Shown: positions 34,998 to 44,190, numbered from the stretch's first letter. The stretch is DNA of 64,000 bases from UBA4744 sp963717135 (GCA_963717135.1 CAVQVN010000009.1:558001-622000), one strand, 5' to 3'. Notes: generated by a model from the letters alone, not told the origin. Translations and numbers: made by a program.

Positions 34998-35852
34998 TTA
35001 GGAAGACCGCAGGTCTTCCTGCTTCGCGATATGCACCGTCCGCTGCGGAAACGGGATCTCGATCGACTCTGCATCGAAGCGGTTCTTGATCCTTCTGAAG
35101 AACTCGCGGCGCACCAGCCACCGCTGGTCCGGCGCCACCTTGAGAAAGCCCCGAATCGTCACCGATGAGTCGCCCAGTTCCTGAACGCCCAGAACCACCG
35201 GTTCTTCGATGACATGACCCGACCACTCGGGGTCGGCGGCAAACCGCCTCAACTCGTCGTCGAAGACCTCCAGAGCGGCATCAACACTCTCGTGATAGGC
35301 GATGCCGACATCGATGACCACCTGGGCGTAACTCTGCGTGAAATTCGAGGCGACCGTGATCTCGCCGTTGGGCACATAGTGGGCATTGCCGTCCAGATCG
35401 CGCAATACCGTCACCCGCAGGCGCATATCGACCACCGAGCCGGTCACACCGGCGATTGACACGACATCGTCGATCCCAAACTGATCTTCGGCGAGGATGA
35501 AGAAGCCGGCGATGATGTCCTTCACCATGCTCTGAGCGCCAAATCCGATGGCCACACCGACAGCCGATCCGACGGCGACAAAGGCAGTTATGGGAATGTC
35601 CCAAATATTCAGGACGGTGAGCAACCAGATGACGGCAACCACAATGGCGGCCACCCTCCGACCCGCTTTCCAGAGGGTTTGTCCACGTTGTCGGCGTTCG
35701 GCAGCTTCGATGTCGTCACCGACGGCCATGCGGTCTACGGCGCGGCCGACCAGTCGCACAAAGACCCACCAGATGATCACCGTCCCGATCAAGACGGCGG
35801 CGGTCTGTCCCAATTGGGTTTGGCGAACCGGATCCGCAAAGAAGTCCTGCAT
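34998..35852 (-). CDS. Small mechanosensitive channel, MscS family
   Basis: A 284-residue membrane protein with three transmembrane helices (about 15-37, 68-85, 90-115). The pore helix region reads VAVGSAVGVAIGFGAQSMVKDIIAGFFI, the Gly/Ala-packed TM3 signature of MscS. The beta domain follows with VSIAGVTGSVVDMRLRVTVLRDLDG and VPNGEI. The cytoplasmic alpha/beta part runs to the end. MscS channels release solutes on hypo-osmotic shock. It is upstream of neither GTPase gene but lies 105 bp downstream of the dynamin-like pair on the same strand, separated by heptad repeats. Confidence 0.9.
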   Translation of the reverse strand: MQDFFADPVRQTQLGQTAAVLIGTVIIWWVFVRLVGRAVDRMAVGDDIEAAERRQRGQTLWKAGRRVAAIVVAVIWLLTVLNIWDIPITAFVAVGSAVGVAIGFGAQSMVKDIIAGFFILAEDQFGIDDVVSIAGVTGSVVDMRLRVTVLRDLDGNAHYVPNGEITVASNFTQSYAQVVIDVGIAYHESVDAALEVFDDELRRFAADPEWSGHVIEEPVVLGVQELGDSSVTIRGFLKVAPDQRWLVRREFFRRIKNRFDAESIEIPFPQRTVHIAKQEDLRSS

Positions 35853-35889
35853 GGCCTCCAGGCTAGGTCAAAGAGCCCGAATCCCGGGT

Positions 35890-35955
35890 GATCAGTTACC
35901 AGTAACTCAATGCGCAAGGCGGACAGCTGACAGCTGACAGCTGACAGCTGACAGC
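35890..35955. repeat. Heptad tandem repeat (GACAGCT x about 5)
   Basis: CAGTTAC CAGTAAC units, then an uninterrupted GACAGCT repeat from about 35922 to 35955, the most regular 7-mer array in the window. It sits directly 3' of the GTPase gene ending at 35958. Confidence 0.8.
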
Positions 35956-35957
35956 GA

Positions 35958-37568
35958 CTATCGAACCCTTTTCTCGGCCCGGGCAATCTGCATCGCCAGT
36001 TCCGTCAAGGCGCCTTCCAGTTCTGCCCGCTCTCTGACCACGGTGCGGATTGGCACTCCTACTCTTCTGCCCAGCTGCGCCGCCAGTTCATCGTCCACAG
36101 CTTGGCGGTAGGAGTCCGCCACCCGTCGGCCGGCTTTGTGTCCGCTACGGCGGACGAGGGCCGTCAGGCCCATCGAAAGCAAGATGGCACCGGCCGCGAC
36201 GATCAGCGGCCAGGGCCATGCCCCCCGCTCCAGAGTCTCTGGTCGAGCCCAGATCCAAACTCCGCTGCCGATCAGGGTCAGAAAGAACAACAGCTGGACA
36301 AACCCGGCGATCGACCACCACCGGGCCGGCTGCGGGACGCCCGGCTCTCGCACATTGGCCATAGTCCCTTCGACGGCGCCCCGCACCTGGCGCCGGACCT
36401 CCTGGTCACCGAAACTCTGTCGCAGCCGGGCACCGAAGGCACCGCCGGCGTCGAACGAGAGTTCGGTGACCAACTCTCCGAGGAGACCAAGGGCCCGTTC
36501 CAATCCCACTCTCTCTTCCCACTTGTGGGTCGCCTCCGTCACCGCCTCTTCCTCACGCTTCCCGCCCAGCGCCCGACCCACCGGACTCCGGCGAATCGCC
36601 GCTAAAGCTCTCCCGAGGGGGCCACCGCCGATTCGCCGGGCCATCCTCCCGCCGGCCTGTTCGGCGGCAGCCCGTACGTGCGGTCCCGCCACCATGTCGG
36701 TCAGCACGGCCGTAACCTGGTTTCTTACTGTGTCCCATTTCCGGTCGTATTCCAGTCCCGTCCCGGGAGTCACTCCGGTCACTTCGGCCAGACCCTGCCC
36801 GGCCCGACGCATGTCCTCGATCAGCTTGGCGGTGGCGACCTGCTTGGCGTCGAGCTTTTCGTCCAGGTAGTTGAGAAGGGGTTCGAGCCCGGACGGAGAC
36901 GCGCCCGGCGGAGCGGCGGAGAGGGGAAAGATGATCGGCTGGGTGATTCCGTCGCGCCACAAGGTCTGTTCGAGGTCTGCAATCAAGACATCAAGTTCGC
37001 CGTCGGCCAGGCGATCGATCTGATTCAGCACAAACACGAACTGGCCCTGATACCCGGCCAAGGGGCGCAAGTAATCGGCGTGGATGGTCCGGTCGTTGTA
37101 CTTCTCGGGGTCGACAATCCACATGACGGCATCCACCCGCGGCAGCAACCGTTGGACGGTAGCCCGGTGCGAGCCGACCACACTGTCGAAATCGGGCAAA
37201 TCCAACACTGCCAGCTGCGGATAAGCCGATTGACCTACCCGGTTGTCGATGTCGAGGTCATCGAGCAGCCGGACCAAACCTGGTTCGGGATTGGCCGGGA
37301 TCCAGGCCAAAGGCCGGTCGGTGGTCGGGCGCAAGGCTCCGGTCGAGGCGACGGTCTCCCCGGCCAGGGCGTTGAGCAGACTGGATTTTCCGACCCCGGT
37401 GCCTCCTCCCAGCGCGATCACAACCGTCTCTCCCAGGAACCCGCTGCGGCGGCGGGCATCAAGAGAGATTCTGGCAAAGGGGTGCACTGCCTCGTCTCCG
37501 ACCACCCCGGCGGCCCGGGCAACGGCCAAATCGAGTGATTCGAGCGCTTCGGTCAGATCAGCGGCCAT
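35958..37568 (-). CDS. Dynamin-like/YfjP-type membrane GTPase (second of pair)
   Basis: A 536-residue protein; the ATG at 37568 overlaps the upstream GTPase gene by 11 nt (the longer frame is antisense or out-of-frame sequence). P-loop GGTGVGKSSLLNALAG (K61), a G2-like GALRPTTDRPLAW, a G3 region LDLPDFDSVVGSHR, and G4 NQID. A helical middle (about 260-430) precedes two transmembrane helices (about 425-445 and 457-480), then an amphipathic C-terminal helix. This layout resembles paired bacterial dynamin-like proteins such as Streptomyces DynA/DynB, which remodel membrane at septa. The partner gene shares the same signatures, so a heteromeric complex is plausible. Confidence 0.82.
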   Translation of the reverse strand: MAADLTEALESLDLAVARAAGVVGDEAVHPFARISLDARRRSGFLGETVVIALGGGTGVGKSSLLNALAGETVASTGALRPTTDRPLAWIPANPEPGLVRLLDDLDIDNRVGQSAYPQLAVLDLPDFDSVVGSHRATVQRLLPRVDAVMWIVDPEKYNDRTIHADYLRPLAGYQGQFVFVLNQIDRLADGELDVLIADLEQTLWRDGITQPIIFPLSAAPPGASPSGLEPLLNYLDEKLDAKQVATAKLIEDMRRAGQGLAEVTGVTPGTGLEYDRKWDTVRNQVTAVLTDMVAGPHVRAAAEQAGGRMARRIGGGPLGRALAAIRRSPVGRALGGKREEEAVTEATHKWEERVGLERALGLLGELVTELSFDAGGAFGARLRQSFGDQEVRRQVRGAVEGTMANVREPGVPQPARWWSIAGFVQLLFFLTLIGSGVWIWARPETLERGAWPWPLIVAAGAILLSMGLTALVRRSGHKAGRRVADSYRQAVDDELAAQLGRRVGVPIRTVVRERAELEGALTELAMQIARAEKRVR

Positions 37569-39279
37569 AGAACTCCCCAGCCTTGGCCCGGACGTCCTGC
37601 GCAGCCACCCGCATCGCTTCACCCGCCCCCGGTTTGGAAGCGTAGCCCGATGTGACACCGGCGAACCGTTGCTCGTCCTCGTTCAGAACATCCTCGAGGG
37701 AAGCGACCAGCCGCAAGCGAGCCTCTTCGATGAGTGAACGCGCCGCCGCGCTTCCGAAGACATGTTCGAGGATTTTCTGCTGGGCAGCAGCCGCGCCGGC
37801 CGCTACACCAAACTCCGCGCCGGTGATCCCACCGGTCTGGGCAAACACCGCCATCAGGACTACCACGGCGGTGGCGTTGACTCCGAAAGATGCCATTTGG
37901 GCCCAGCGCCGCTTCCCGGCTCCCTGCTCGTCTATCAAGTCAGCGAGTTCGGCGATCCAGTCGTCGATCGCCGTCCTGGCCCGCTCGGGCGTTTGCGGGT
38001 CGTGGCGCCACAACTCCCGACCGGTGGTGGTCAGCAAGATCTTCCCGGCGGCATCGAGTTCCCAGGCTGCCGCGCTGGCCGCAGCAGCCAGATCGGCTCG
38101 GCGAACCACCGCCGCGACTATCTCGTCGCCTGCTTCATCGTTGATCTCTTCGACTTTCCGAGTTCCGCCGAAGACCCGCGTCGCCCATCGCCGCAACCGA
38201 CCGGCGCCCTCCGTGAGCGCCTTGAGCAATTCGCCGGTGCCAAGAAACTCCTGCCAGCGTCGCAGCACCTCCCCCCGGATCAGGGTCCCCCCGCGGAGCG
38301 ATTCGGCAATCTCTGCTATCTGGGCTTGATAGGCCCGCCGGGCGGCCAACCGCAGTGAGTCGGTTTGATTGGTTTCTTCGTCGATCTCCGACGCCAACTC
38401 CGTCGACCGCTCGACGGCATCGCGCACTGCGCCCTGGGTGGCAGTCACCACCACCCGTCGCCGGCGTTCCGGATCGGCCATGGCTTCCAATGTGGTCCGG
38501 AGCGAACCAACCGATTCGGGTGGCAACCCCCCGTGCACGCTGTGGATGCGCTGTTCGGGAATGCGAAGGATGATCGGGGACTCGGCTTGCGACATGATCC
38601 TTCGCTTGGTCAACCGCTCGCGGTAGTCATCCACGACCTTGTCGGCCTCTCGGGAAGGAAGACGATTCAACACGAAAAGGATCGGCAGCCGTCGCCGGCG
38701 GGCTCTCTCGAGGAACTCCCAGGGAACAGCGTCGGCATACCGCTGGGCGGACGTGACGAACACGGTCAGATCGGCTACGGCCAGGAGGTCCTCGACCATC
38801 TCCCGATGGCCTTCAACGACCGAATCGAAGTCGGGCGCATCGAGGATTGTCACCCCCTCGAGCAGAGGGTCGTCGCCGGGGACGATCCGTAGACGATGTG
38901 CGGCGTCGACGGCGGTACCGTATCCGGTTAGGAAACCGTCCTCATAGCGATGGACATGAGCGGGGTGGGTCCACACGACCGGGACCCGGGTGGTGGGTCG
39001 AATTGCTCCAGGATCGCTCACCATTTCTTGAGCGAGCGAGTTCACCAGGGTCGATTTTCCACTTCCCGTCGAACCGATGACCACCGCGAGGAGTGGAGCT
39101 TCGAGATCGCCGAGCCGCGGAAGAAGATACTCGCGGATGCTCCAGGCCAGATCGGCCCGGAGTGCTTCGCGCTGTGATTGTTCGGCGGCCGGCAAATCGA
39201 ACGACATCGATTCGATCTGTTCGGCCAGGGCATCTAGGGAGGCCCTCAGCGCGGCGGAAGAAGATACACCCGTCGTCAT
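37558..39279 (-). CDS. Dynamin-like/YfjP-type membrane GTPase (first of pair)
   Basis: A 573-residue protein; the ATG at 39279 was chosen because the upstream extension overlaps the divergent nuclease gene. P-loop VIGSTGSGKSTLVNSL, then GAIRPTTRVPVVW, LDAPDFDSVVEGHR and a G4-like LNRLPSREAD; this set is shared almost position for position with the downstream GTPase. A long helical region follows, then a hydrophobic hairpin (FGVNATAVVVLMAVF, GITGAEFGVAAGAAAA) near residue 480. It is translated first and coupled to its partner by an 11-nt overlap. Its start is 64 bp from the start of a divergent nuclease-like gene. Confidence 0.82.
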   Translation of the reverse strand: MTTGVSSSAALRASLDALAEQIESMSFDLPAAEQSQREALRADLAWSIREYLLPRLGDLEAPLLAVVIGSTGSGKSTLVNSLAQEMVSDPGAIRPTTRVPVVWTHPAHVHRYEDGFLTGYGTAVDAAHRLRIVPGDDPLLEGVTILDAPDFDSVVEGHREMVEDLLAVADLTVFVTSAQRYADAVPWEFLERARRRRLPILFVLNRLPSREADKVVDDYRERLTKRRIMSQAESPIILRIPEQRIHSVHGGLPPESVGSLRTTLEAMADPERRRRVVVTATQGAVRDAVERSTELASEIDEETNQTDSLRLAARRAYQAQIAEIAESLRGGTLIRGEVLRRWQEFLGTGELLKALTEGAGRLRRWATRVFGGTRKVEEINDEAGDEIVAAVVRRADLAAAASAAAWELDAAGKILLTTTGRELWRHDPQTPERARTAIDDWIAELADLIDEQGAGKRRWAQMASFGVNATAVVVLMAVFAQTGGITGAEFGVAAGAAAAQQKILEHVFGSAAARSLIEEARLRLVASLEDVLNEDEQRFAGVTSGYASKPGAGEAMRVAAQDVRAKAGEFYGR

Positions 39280-39343
39280 ACCGCCGGATTGTCCCACACG
39301 CCAAATACCCAAACCTGTCACACCCTCCCGATACATTGAACAC

Positions 39344-40609
39344 ATGGCCGAGATAGGTATCAACGGAACCGCAGTCACGATCCGCGACCTCGAGGTAGAA
39401 GACGGGGTATTGGCCGAGTTGGTCAACGCCCAACCGGCTGACCGCCGGGGCGAAATGGTACGGCGAGTGCTCGAGGTTGGCGCCCGGGGACTGCTGACCA
39501 TGGGCCTCGGCATCGATCTCGCTGAGGTGGATGCGAGGGTGCGCAGGTCCGTCGATGAGGTCACCGGCGAAGCTCGTGAACAGGTCGAGCAGGTTCTGGC
39601 TGCCGCCCGGCAAGCCTTTGGTGAACACTTCGACCCGGATGTGCGGTCTTCGATGCTTTCCCGCGCTCTGGACGGTTTCACACAGTGGCGGGACGGGTTT
39701 CTCCAGAGTTTCAACCCTGATTTCACCGACAGTCACACGGCCCGCTTTCTCGATCAGCTGAATGATCTCCTGGGTCCCGATGGAGTGCTGGAAGCTCGCC
39801 TGGTTGGGGTGCTCGATCCCGACGCCGATGGGTCTGCCTTGAGCCGCCTTTCCAAATCGATCGATGAACGTTTCGGGGAAATGCGGGACCTTCTTATGCA
39901 GGAACGCGGCAAGCAGGTCGAGGCCGATCGAGGTACTCGCAAGGGTTTTGAATACGAGGATGCCGTCGAGAAGGCCCTCCGGGAGTCGGTGCGGAGCTCG
40001 GGCTGTGTGGTGGAGCGGACCGGACAAACCAAAGGTGATCTGGGAGCCGAGACCATGGTCGGGGATTTTGTCGTGACCCTGGGTTCCGGCCGCCGTATCG
40101 TCTTTGAGGCCAAGAACACGGCCCGTATCAACCTGACCGGCAGAGATGGGATCCTTGAAGAGCTGGACAGGGCCATGGCCAACCGCTCTGCCGACTTTGC
40201 CGTGTGTGTGTCGGCGCGCGATGCGTTTCCCCGCGAAGTCGGACCGTTGGGAGTCTACGGGGAACGAATCCTCATCGTCGATGAGGGAGACGGCACCATG
40301 CTGGCGGTGGCGTTGCGCCTGGCGGAAATGTTGCTGGAGCAGAGCACGGCTCGGCGGGCAACCGACCTGGATCGGGGTTTCCTCCATGATCGGATGCAGC
40401 GGCTCCGTCAGCTCGCCCAGCTCTTCACCAACAACCGGCGATCCCTCACCGACATCAAGACCTCAGTCGAGAATGTCCACGGCTCGCTCGAACAGATACG
40501 GTCCGAACTACTGTTCCTGGTGGACGAAATCAGCCACGAGGTCGACCGATCCGGCGTCTCAGAGCCATCGCCGGCAGCCGTGGTCCGCCTTCGCTCCGAA
40601 GCGAGCTGA
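39344..40609 (+). CDS. Coiled-coil PD-(D/E)XK-like nuclease (DUF2130-like)
   Basis: A 421-residue soluble protein; the ATG at 39344 is preceded by a short 64-bp region divergent from the GTPase pair. Residues 1-195 are helical. Residues about 200-345 show a nuclease core: KGFEYEDAVEKAL helix, GDFVVTLGSGRRIVFEAKN (D about 241, E-x-K about 255-257), and ADFAVCVSA strand. This D...ExK arrangement fits the PD-(D/E)XK fold and resembles DUF2130 proteins. The C-terminal part is another helical/coiled-coil stretch. Function unknown; the location facing dynamin-like GTPases is the main clue. The nuclease call rests on motif spacing alone. Confidence 0.65.
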   Translation: MAEIGINGTAVTIRDLEVEDGVLAELVNAQPADRRGEMVRRVLEVGARGLLTMGLGIDLAEVDARVRRSVDEVTGEAREQVEQVLAAARQAFGEHFDPDVRSSMLSRALDGFTQWRDGFLQSFNPDFTDSHTARFLDQLNDLLGPDGVLEARLVGVLDPDADGSALSRLSKSIDERFGEMRDLLMQERGKQVEADRGTRKGFEYEDAVEKALRESVRSSGCVVERTGQTKGDLGAETMVGDFVVTLGSGRRIVFEAKNTARINLTGRDGILEELDRAMANRSADFAVCVSARDAFPREVGPLGVYGERILIVDEGDGTMLAVALRLAEMLLEQSTARRATDLDRGFLHDRMQRLRQLAQLFTNNRRSLTDIKTSVENVHGSLEQIRSELLFLVDEISHEVDRSGVSEPSPAAVVRLRSEAS

Positions 40610-40613
40610 AGAA

Positions 40614-41906
40614 TCAGCCGGCGATTGATCCAAAGCGAACGACGACCCGGGCCCCTCCTCCGGCCGATTCCGACAGCGTGAGGTCTCCACCGCTCGCCTC
40701 GGCCGTTCGGCGGACGATATCGAGACCCAGGCCGGTTGAACCGGAGGAGCTGGCGCCCCGATCGATCAAAGCAGGATCGGCGAAACCGGGTCCCTGATCT
40801 TCGACGGTCAAAACGATGAAGTCACCTCCGTGTCGCAGGTCCACCGAATAGGGCGTGTTGTCGGGCGTATGGGCCAGTACGTTGCCCAGGAGCGCATCGA
40901 GCGCAGCTGCAATATCGCCGGCGTGACCGGTCGTGAGCAGTCGCCCGGGATCGATGCGGCTCGTCCACTCACGCCCCTGATCCTCGGCAAGGGCTCCCCA
41001 GAACTCGAGCCGGTCGCGGACAATCCATCCGACCTCAGCGACGACGCCCGGGCCTTCCCGAACCTGGCGGCGCGCCTCGTGGATGATGTGGTCGACCGTC
41101 CGCTCCAGATCGTCGAGATCTTCGCTCAGCCGGGCAGACAGATCGGAATCGGACACGGACCCCACATCGAGCCGGAGGGCGGTCAGCGGGGTCCTCAATC
41201 GATGGGAAAGATCTGCGACGGACTCCCGTTCTTGAGAGATGAGCGTACGAACCCGCGACCCGAGCCGATTGAACGCTTGTCCAACTTCGACGACCTCGGG
41301 AGGGCCCGCCGGTTCGACGGCCACATCGAGCTCCCCTTCTCCCATCCGGTGAGCTGCGGCCGACAGAACCTGCACCGGCTCAACAATCGACCGGGCGAGA
41401 CGGTCGGCCACCAGAGCCGCCAAACCAACCAGCGCGATCCCCAAAGCGCCCAGCACCGCCCACGAGGCTCCGACGTTCCTGGTCAGTTCCTCCTGGGTCA
41501 CGAAAACCCGTACCACTGCAGCCGAAGGCTCGTCGGCCAGGAACACCGGAACGAAAATCGCCTCGCCGCCGGCGACCTTCTGCCGGAAAGCTTCCTCCCC
41601 GGCGGCCCTGACAAAGTCTTCGTCGAATGGGACCTGGGCCCCCAACATCGTCCCATCCGGCAAGGCCACGGTTAGCCGTTCATCGTTCGGCAATACTCCC
41701 GAGCCGACCAGAATCTGAGCTCCTTCGATACCCGCTCTCGGATAGACGACACTCAACGCTTGCGCCTTGGTCTGGGCCTCCCGCTCGGCGGTGACCAGGA
41801 CTCGATCTCTCGCCAGCGATCGGACCAGTCCCGCCAACGGCACCACAAAAGCCAGCACCACCATGGCAGTAACCGCCGCCGAAACGAGAGCGAGCCGGCG
41901 CCTCAC
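40614..41906 (-). CDS. Sensor histidine kinase
   Basis: A 430-residue membrane kinase. The GTG at 41906 overlaps the response-regulator stop (GTGA), fixing the start. Transmembrane helices at about 8-28 and 148-168 flank an extracytoplasmic sensor of about 110 residues. A HAMP domain follows (about 170-222), then the phospho-acceptor His235 in ADLSHRLRTPLTALRL, and an ATPase domain with N-box-like LLGNVLAHTPDNT, VEDQGPGFAD and STGLGLDIVRR. The sensed signal is unknown. It is the second gene of a two-component operon. Confidence 0.92.
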   Translation of the reverse strand: MRRRLALVSAAVTAMVVLAFVVPLAGLVRSLARDRVLVTAEREAQTKAQALSVVYPRAGIEGAQILVGSGVLPNDERLTVALPDGTMLGAQVPFDEDFVRAAGEEAFRQKVAGGEAIFVPVFLADEPSAAVVRVFVTQEELTRNVGASWAVLGALGIALVGLAALVADRLARSIVEPVQVLSAAAHRMGEGELDVAVEPAGPPEVVEVGQAFNRLGSRVRTLISQERESVADLSHRLRTPLTALRLDVGSVSDSDLSARLSEDLDDLERTVDHIIHEARRQVREGPGVVAEVGWIVRDRLEFWGALAEDQGREWTSRIDPGRLLTTGHAGDIAAALDALLGNVLAHTPDNTPYSVDLRHGGDFIVLTVEDQGPGFADPALIDRGASSSGSTGLGLDIVRRTAEASGGDLTLSESAGGGARVVVRFGSIAG

Positions 41907-42586
41907 GACCCGGGAACGGTCAACTTCACGCCGACCCCCCGCACCGTGTGCAGATAGACCGGCTCGGCAGCCGATTCGCCCAGCTTCCTCCGCAACCACG
42001 AAAGATGAACATCAACCGTCTTGTCGGCTCCGCCGTAGGGTTGGCGCCACACCTCCGCCAGGAGTTCTCGCTTGCCGATCACGGTCCCCGATCGCTCTGC
42101 CAGGTACAACAACAGGTCGAATTCTCTGCGGGTGAGTTCGAGATCCCGCCCGCCCAGCGTTGCTACCCGGGACTGAGGATCGATGGACAGGTCGGCAACT
42201 TCGATCGTCCCACCTTCAGTGCCGGCACTCATTCGCCGCAACACGGCCCGGATCCGCGCCTCGAGTTGATCGGCAGAATACGGCTTGATGACGTAGTCGT
42301 CGGCTCCGGAATCGAGCACCCGGACAATCTCAGATTCATCGTCGCGGGCAGTGGCCACGATGATCGGGACGGCACTCACGGCCCGGATCATCTTCAGTAC
42401 CTCCCGGCCGTCGACATCAGGCAAACCCAAGTCGAGAACCACAACATCGGGGGGCTGGGCGACCACCAATTCGAGGCCGGCGAGGCCACCGCCCGCCGAG
42501 TCCACGTCGTGACCGCGCTCCGCCAGCCGACGGGCCAACGTCTCGCGAATCCTCTGGTCGTCCTCAATGATCAAGACGGCAGGCAT
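41903..42586 (-). CDS. OmpR-family response regulator
   Basis: A 227-residue DNA-binding regulator; the ATG at 42586 gives the standard receiver start (MPAVLIIEDD). The phosphorylation site is Asp52 in VVLDLGLPDVDG, with a conserved VIKPYS Lys. The C-terminal winged helix has LTRREFDLLLYLAERSGTVIGKRELL and KTVDVHLSWLRRKLGE, typical of OmpR/PhoB. It is cotranscribed with, and overlaps by 4 nt, the kinase gene, its presumed phosphodonor. Confidence 0.93.
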   Translation of the reverse strand: MPAVLIIEDDQRIRETLARRLAERGHDVDSAGGGLAGLELVVAQPPDVVVLDLGLPDVDGREVLKMIRAVSAVPIIVATARDDESEIVRVLDSGADDYVIKPYSADQLEARIRAVLRRMSAGTEGGTIEVADLSIDPQSRVATLGGRDLELTRREFDLLLYLAERSGTVIGKRELLAEVWRQPYGGADKTVDVHLSWLRRKLGESAAEPVYLHTVRGVGVKLTVPGS

Positions 42587-42697
42587 CAAGCCACGATACT
42601 GCCGGGGAGGTCGGAAGACCTCCGAAACTACGTCGTTTATCACGGCCTTAACCATCGCTTAGGCCCACCTAGTACCTGCCCGGGCCATACTGGAAAC

Positions 42698-43252
42698 ATG
42701 AACAAGAAGAGAGTCGGCTTGTTTGCTGCCTGGATCGTCGCCGCCTCTTTGGCGATGTTGCTGGCATCCCAAGCGGTGGCGATGGTGCGCGACCAGGTCA
42801 CCGACCGCCCCTCCAGAGCAGCCGCCACGCTGGCGCTGGAAACCACGAGCTCAACGACCGGCGGCGAGACAACCGCTACCCGCCCAACCGCGACTACCGC
42901 CACGACCGCGCCGCCCACCCACACCACCGAGCCGGCCGAAACCCCCACCACTGCCACCCCGAGCGCAACGAGCACGACTGTGCCCACCACCTCGACGACT
43001 ACGCCCGGGGCCAACGAGGAAGCAACCTTCTACCTCGTCGGGGGATGGGCAACCGTGCGCTGTTCGGGCGAAGACGTGATGCTCACCACCTACGCTCCCA
43101 ATCTCGGGTATCACGTCGATATCGAAACCGCCGGACCCGCCAACGTCGAGATCAAGTTCGAGGAAGCGGGCGGCGACCACCGATCCAAACTCGAGGCACG
43201 TTGCAGCAGTGGTGTGCTCCAACCGCAGACAGACGAGCGCGACGACGATTGA
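42698..43252 (+). CDS. Thr-rich membrane-anchored exported protein
   Basis: A 184-residue protein from the ATG at 42698. An N-terminal hydrophobic anchor or signal (VGLFAAWIVAASLAMLLASQAVA) is followed by a low-complexity Thr/Ala/Pro linker (about 48-108) like those of O-mannosylated actinobacterial envelope proteins. A small C-terminal domain of about 65 residues (FYLVGGWATVRCSGEDVML, with a second Cys near the end) probably forms a beta structure with one disulfide. Not recognised as any family. It is divergent from the two-component system, which might regulate it. Confidence 0.7.
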   Translation: MNKKRVGLFAAWIVAASLAMLLASQAVAMVRDQVTDRPSRAAATLALETTSSTTGGETTATRPTATTATTAPPTHTTEPAETPTTATPSATSTTVPTTSTTTPGANEEATFYLVGGWATVRCSGEDVMLTTYAPNLGYHVDIETAGPANVEIKFEEAGGDHRSKLEARCSSGVLQPQTDERDDD

Positions 43253-43256
43253 ACGA

Positions 43257-43340
43257 CAAGTCGTCAGTTCTCAGTCGTCAGTCATCAGACCTAAAACTGA
43301 GAGGGTGCCGCCAGGCGACCGACTGAGAGCTGATTGCTTC
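43257..43340. repeat. Heptad tandem repeat (CAGT/ACTG arms)
   Basis: Left units CAGTTCT CAGTCGT CAGTCAT CAGA, then a centre GGTGCCGCCAGGCGACC, then right units GACTGAGAG and CTGATTGC. It has the 7-nt phasing and inverted-arm layout seen in the other gaps, and lies between convergent genes. Confidence 0.6.
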
Positions 43341-43343
43341 TTC

Positions 43344-44114
43344 TCACACTCCCAGGCGGGTGGCGGCTCTGCCTTCGGGGCACGAATCGAGGATGCCGCA
43401 GTACTTGCACCAAGGTCCGCCGCGTCGCTCTATCCCTGCGTTTCCCTCCCATGCTGAACGGAGGCGGTCGACCATTTCCGCCACTTGTTGGGCAGTCTCT
43501 TTCACCACGCCGGAACTGGGGACCTCGGAGATCCTTTCGCCGGTCTTCACGGAAAGGGCTTCTACGGCCCCAGGCAATTCATTCTTGTGGAGAGCCCACA
43601 GCAACGCGTAGAAGTGCAGCTGATCCACCACCTCGCCCAGTTCTCCGGTCTTCCAATCGACCAGCCGGACTCCGCTCTCCCCGGCGAATACTGCGTCTAC
43701 CGACCCGATCAACGTGACACCTTCGGCCGGTTCGGCCAGCAACGACACCTCGGCTCCTTCGAATCCTTCGATCGGAATCCTCTTGAACCGCTCGTAGATG
43801 GCACCGACTTCATCGATCACCTTGCCGAGCTCACTTGGTTTGAGTCCGAGTGCCCCCAGCTTGTAGTTGAGGTTGGAGCCGCCTATCTCACTCCGGCAAA
43901 CCGGACCCAGGTCCGCTTCGGTGATCGGATTCCCGCCCAGGTGTCTGGCGAAGAGCCGATGAGCCAAACCTCCCGTGAAAGCTGCTCGACTCTCCGGTCC
44001 CCACTCACCTTGCAGTCGGGCCAGGGCGCTGTCCGGGCATTGCCGGAAGGCTACAAAAGTCGAGGCAGAGATTCGAACCGGGTCGCCCGGAGTCACCGCT
44101 GGAAAGTCGAACAC
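43344..44114 (-). CDS. RecB/Cas4-like PD-(D/E)XK nuclease with Cys cluster
   Basis: A 256-residue protein, GTG start at 44114. H52, D140 (GSVDAVF), then D153 and K155 in VRLVDWKTGE give the RecB-type nuclease motifs, followed by the QLHFYALL motif IV. C26 (FRQCP) and C236, C239, C245 (WCKYCGILDSC) match the four-Cys pattern that binds an Fe-S cluster in AddB and Cas4. Single-domain members are annotated as RecB-family exonucleases, acting on single-stranded DNA ends. No CRISPR array or cas gene is in the window, so Cas4 function is not implied. Confidence 0.82.
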   Translation of the reverse strand: MFDFPAVTPGDPVRISASTFVAFRQCPDSALARLQGEWGPESRAAFTGGLAHRLFARHLGGNPITEADLGPVCRSEIGGSNLNYKLGALGLKPSELGKVIDEVGAIYERFKRIPIEGFEGAEVSLLAEPAEGVTLIGSVDAVFAGESGVRLVDWKTGELGEVVDQLHFYALLWALHKNELPGAVEALSVKTGERISEVPSSGVVKETAQQVAEMVDRLRSAWEGNAGIERRGGPWCKYCGILDSCPEGRAATRLGV

Positions 44115-44190
44115 TCACGGATGGTATCGACCGACCGGACGTTTGGCGGGTAACGGCTACACTGGCCGCCTGCCGGGGCCATTGATCAAC

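Noticed and set aside
38942..40387. 481-codon minus-strand ORF
   Set aside because: It runs antisense through the nuclease-like gene and part of the GTPase gene, with no recognisable domain.
44060..44090. tRNA-like GATTCGAACC segment
   Set aside because: It lies inside the RecB-like nuclease gene, and no acceptor or anticodon stems can be drawn around it.
43344..44114. Cas4 identity for the RecB-like nuclease
   Set aside because: The four Cys and nuclease motifs are shared by non-CRISPR RecB-family proteins, and no array or other cas gene is present.
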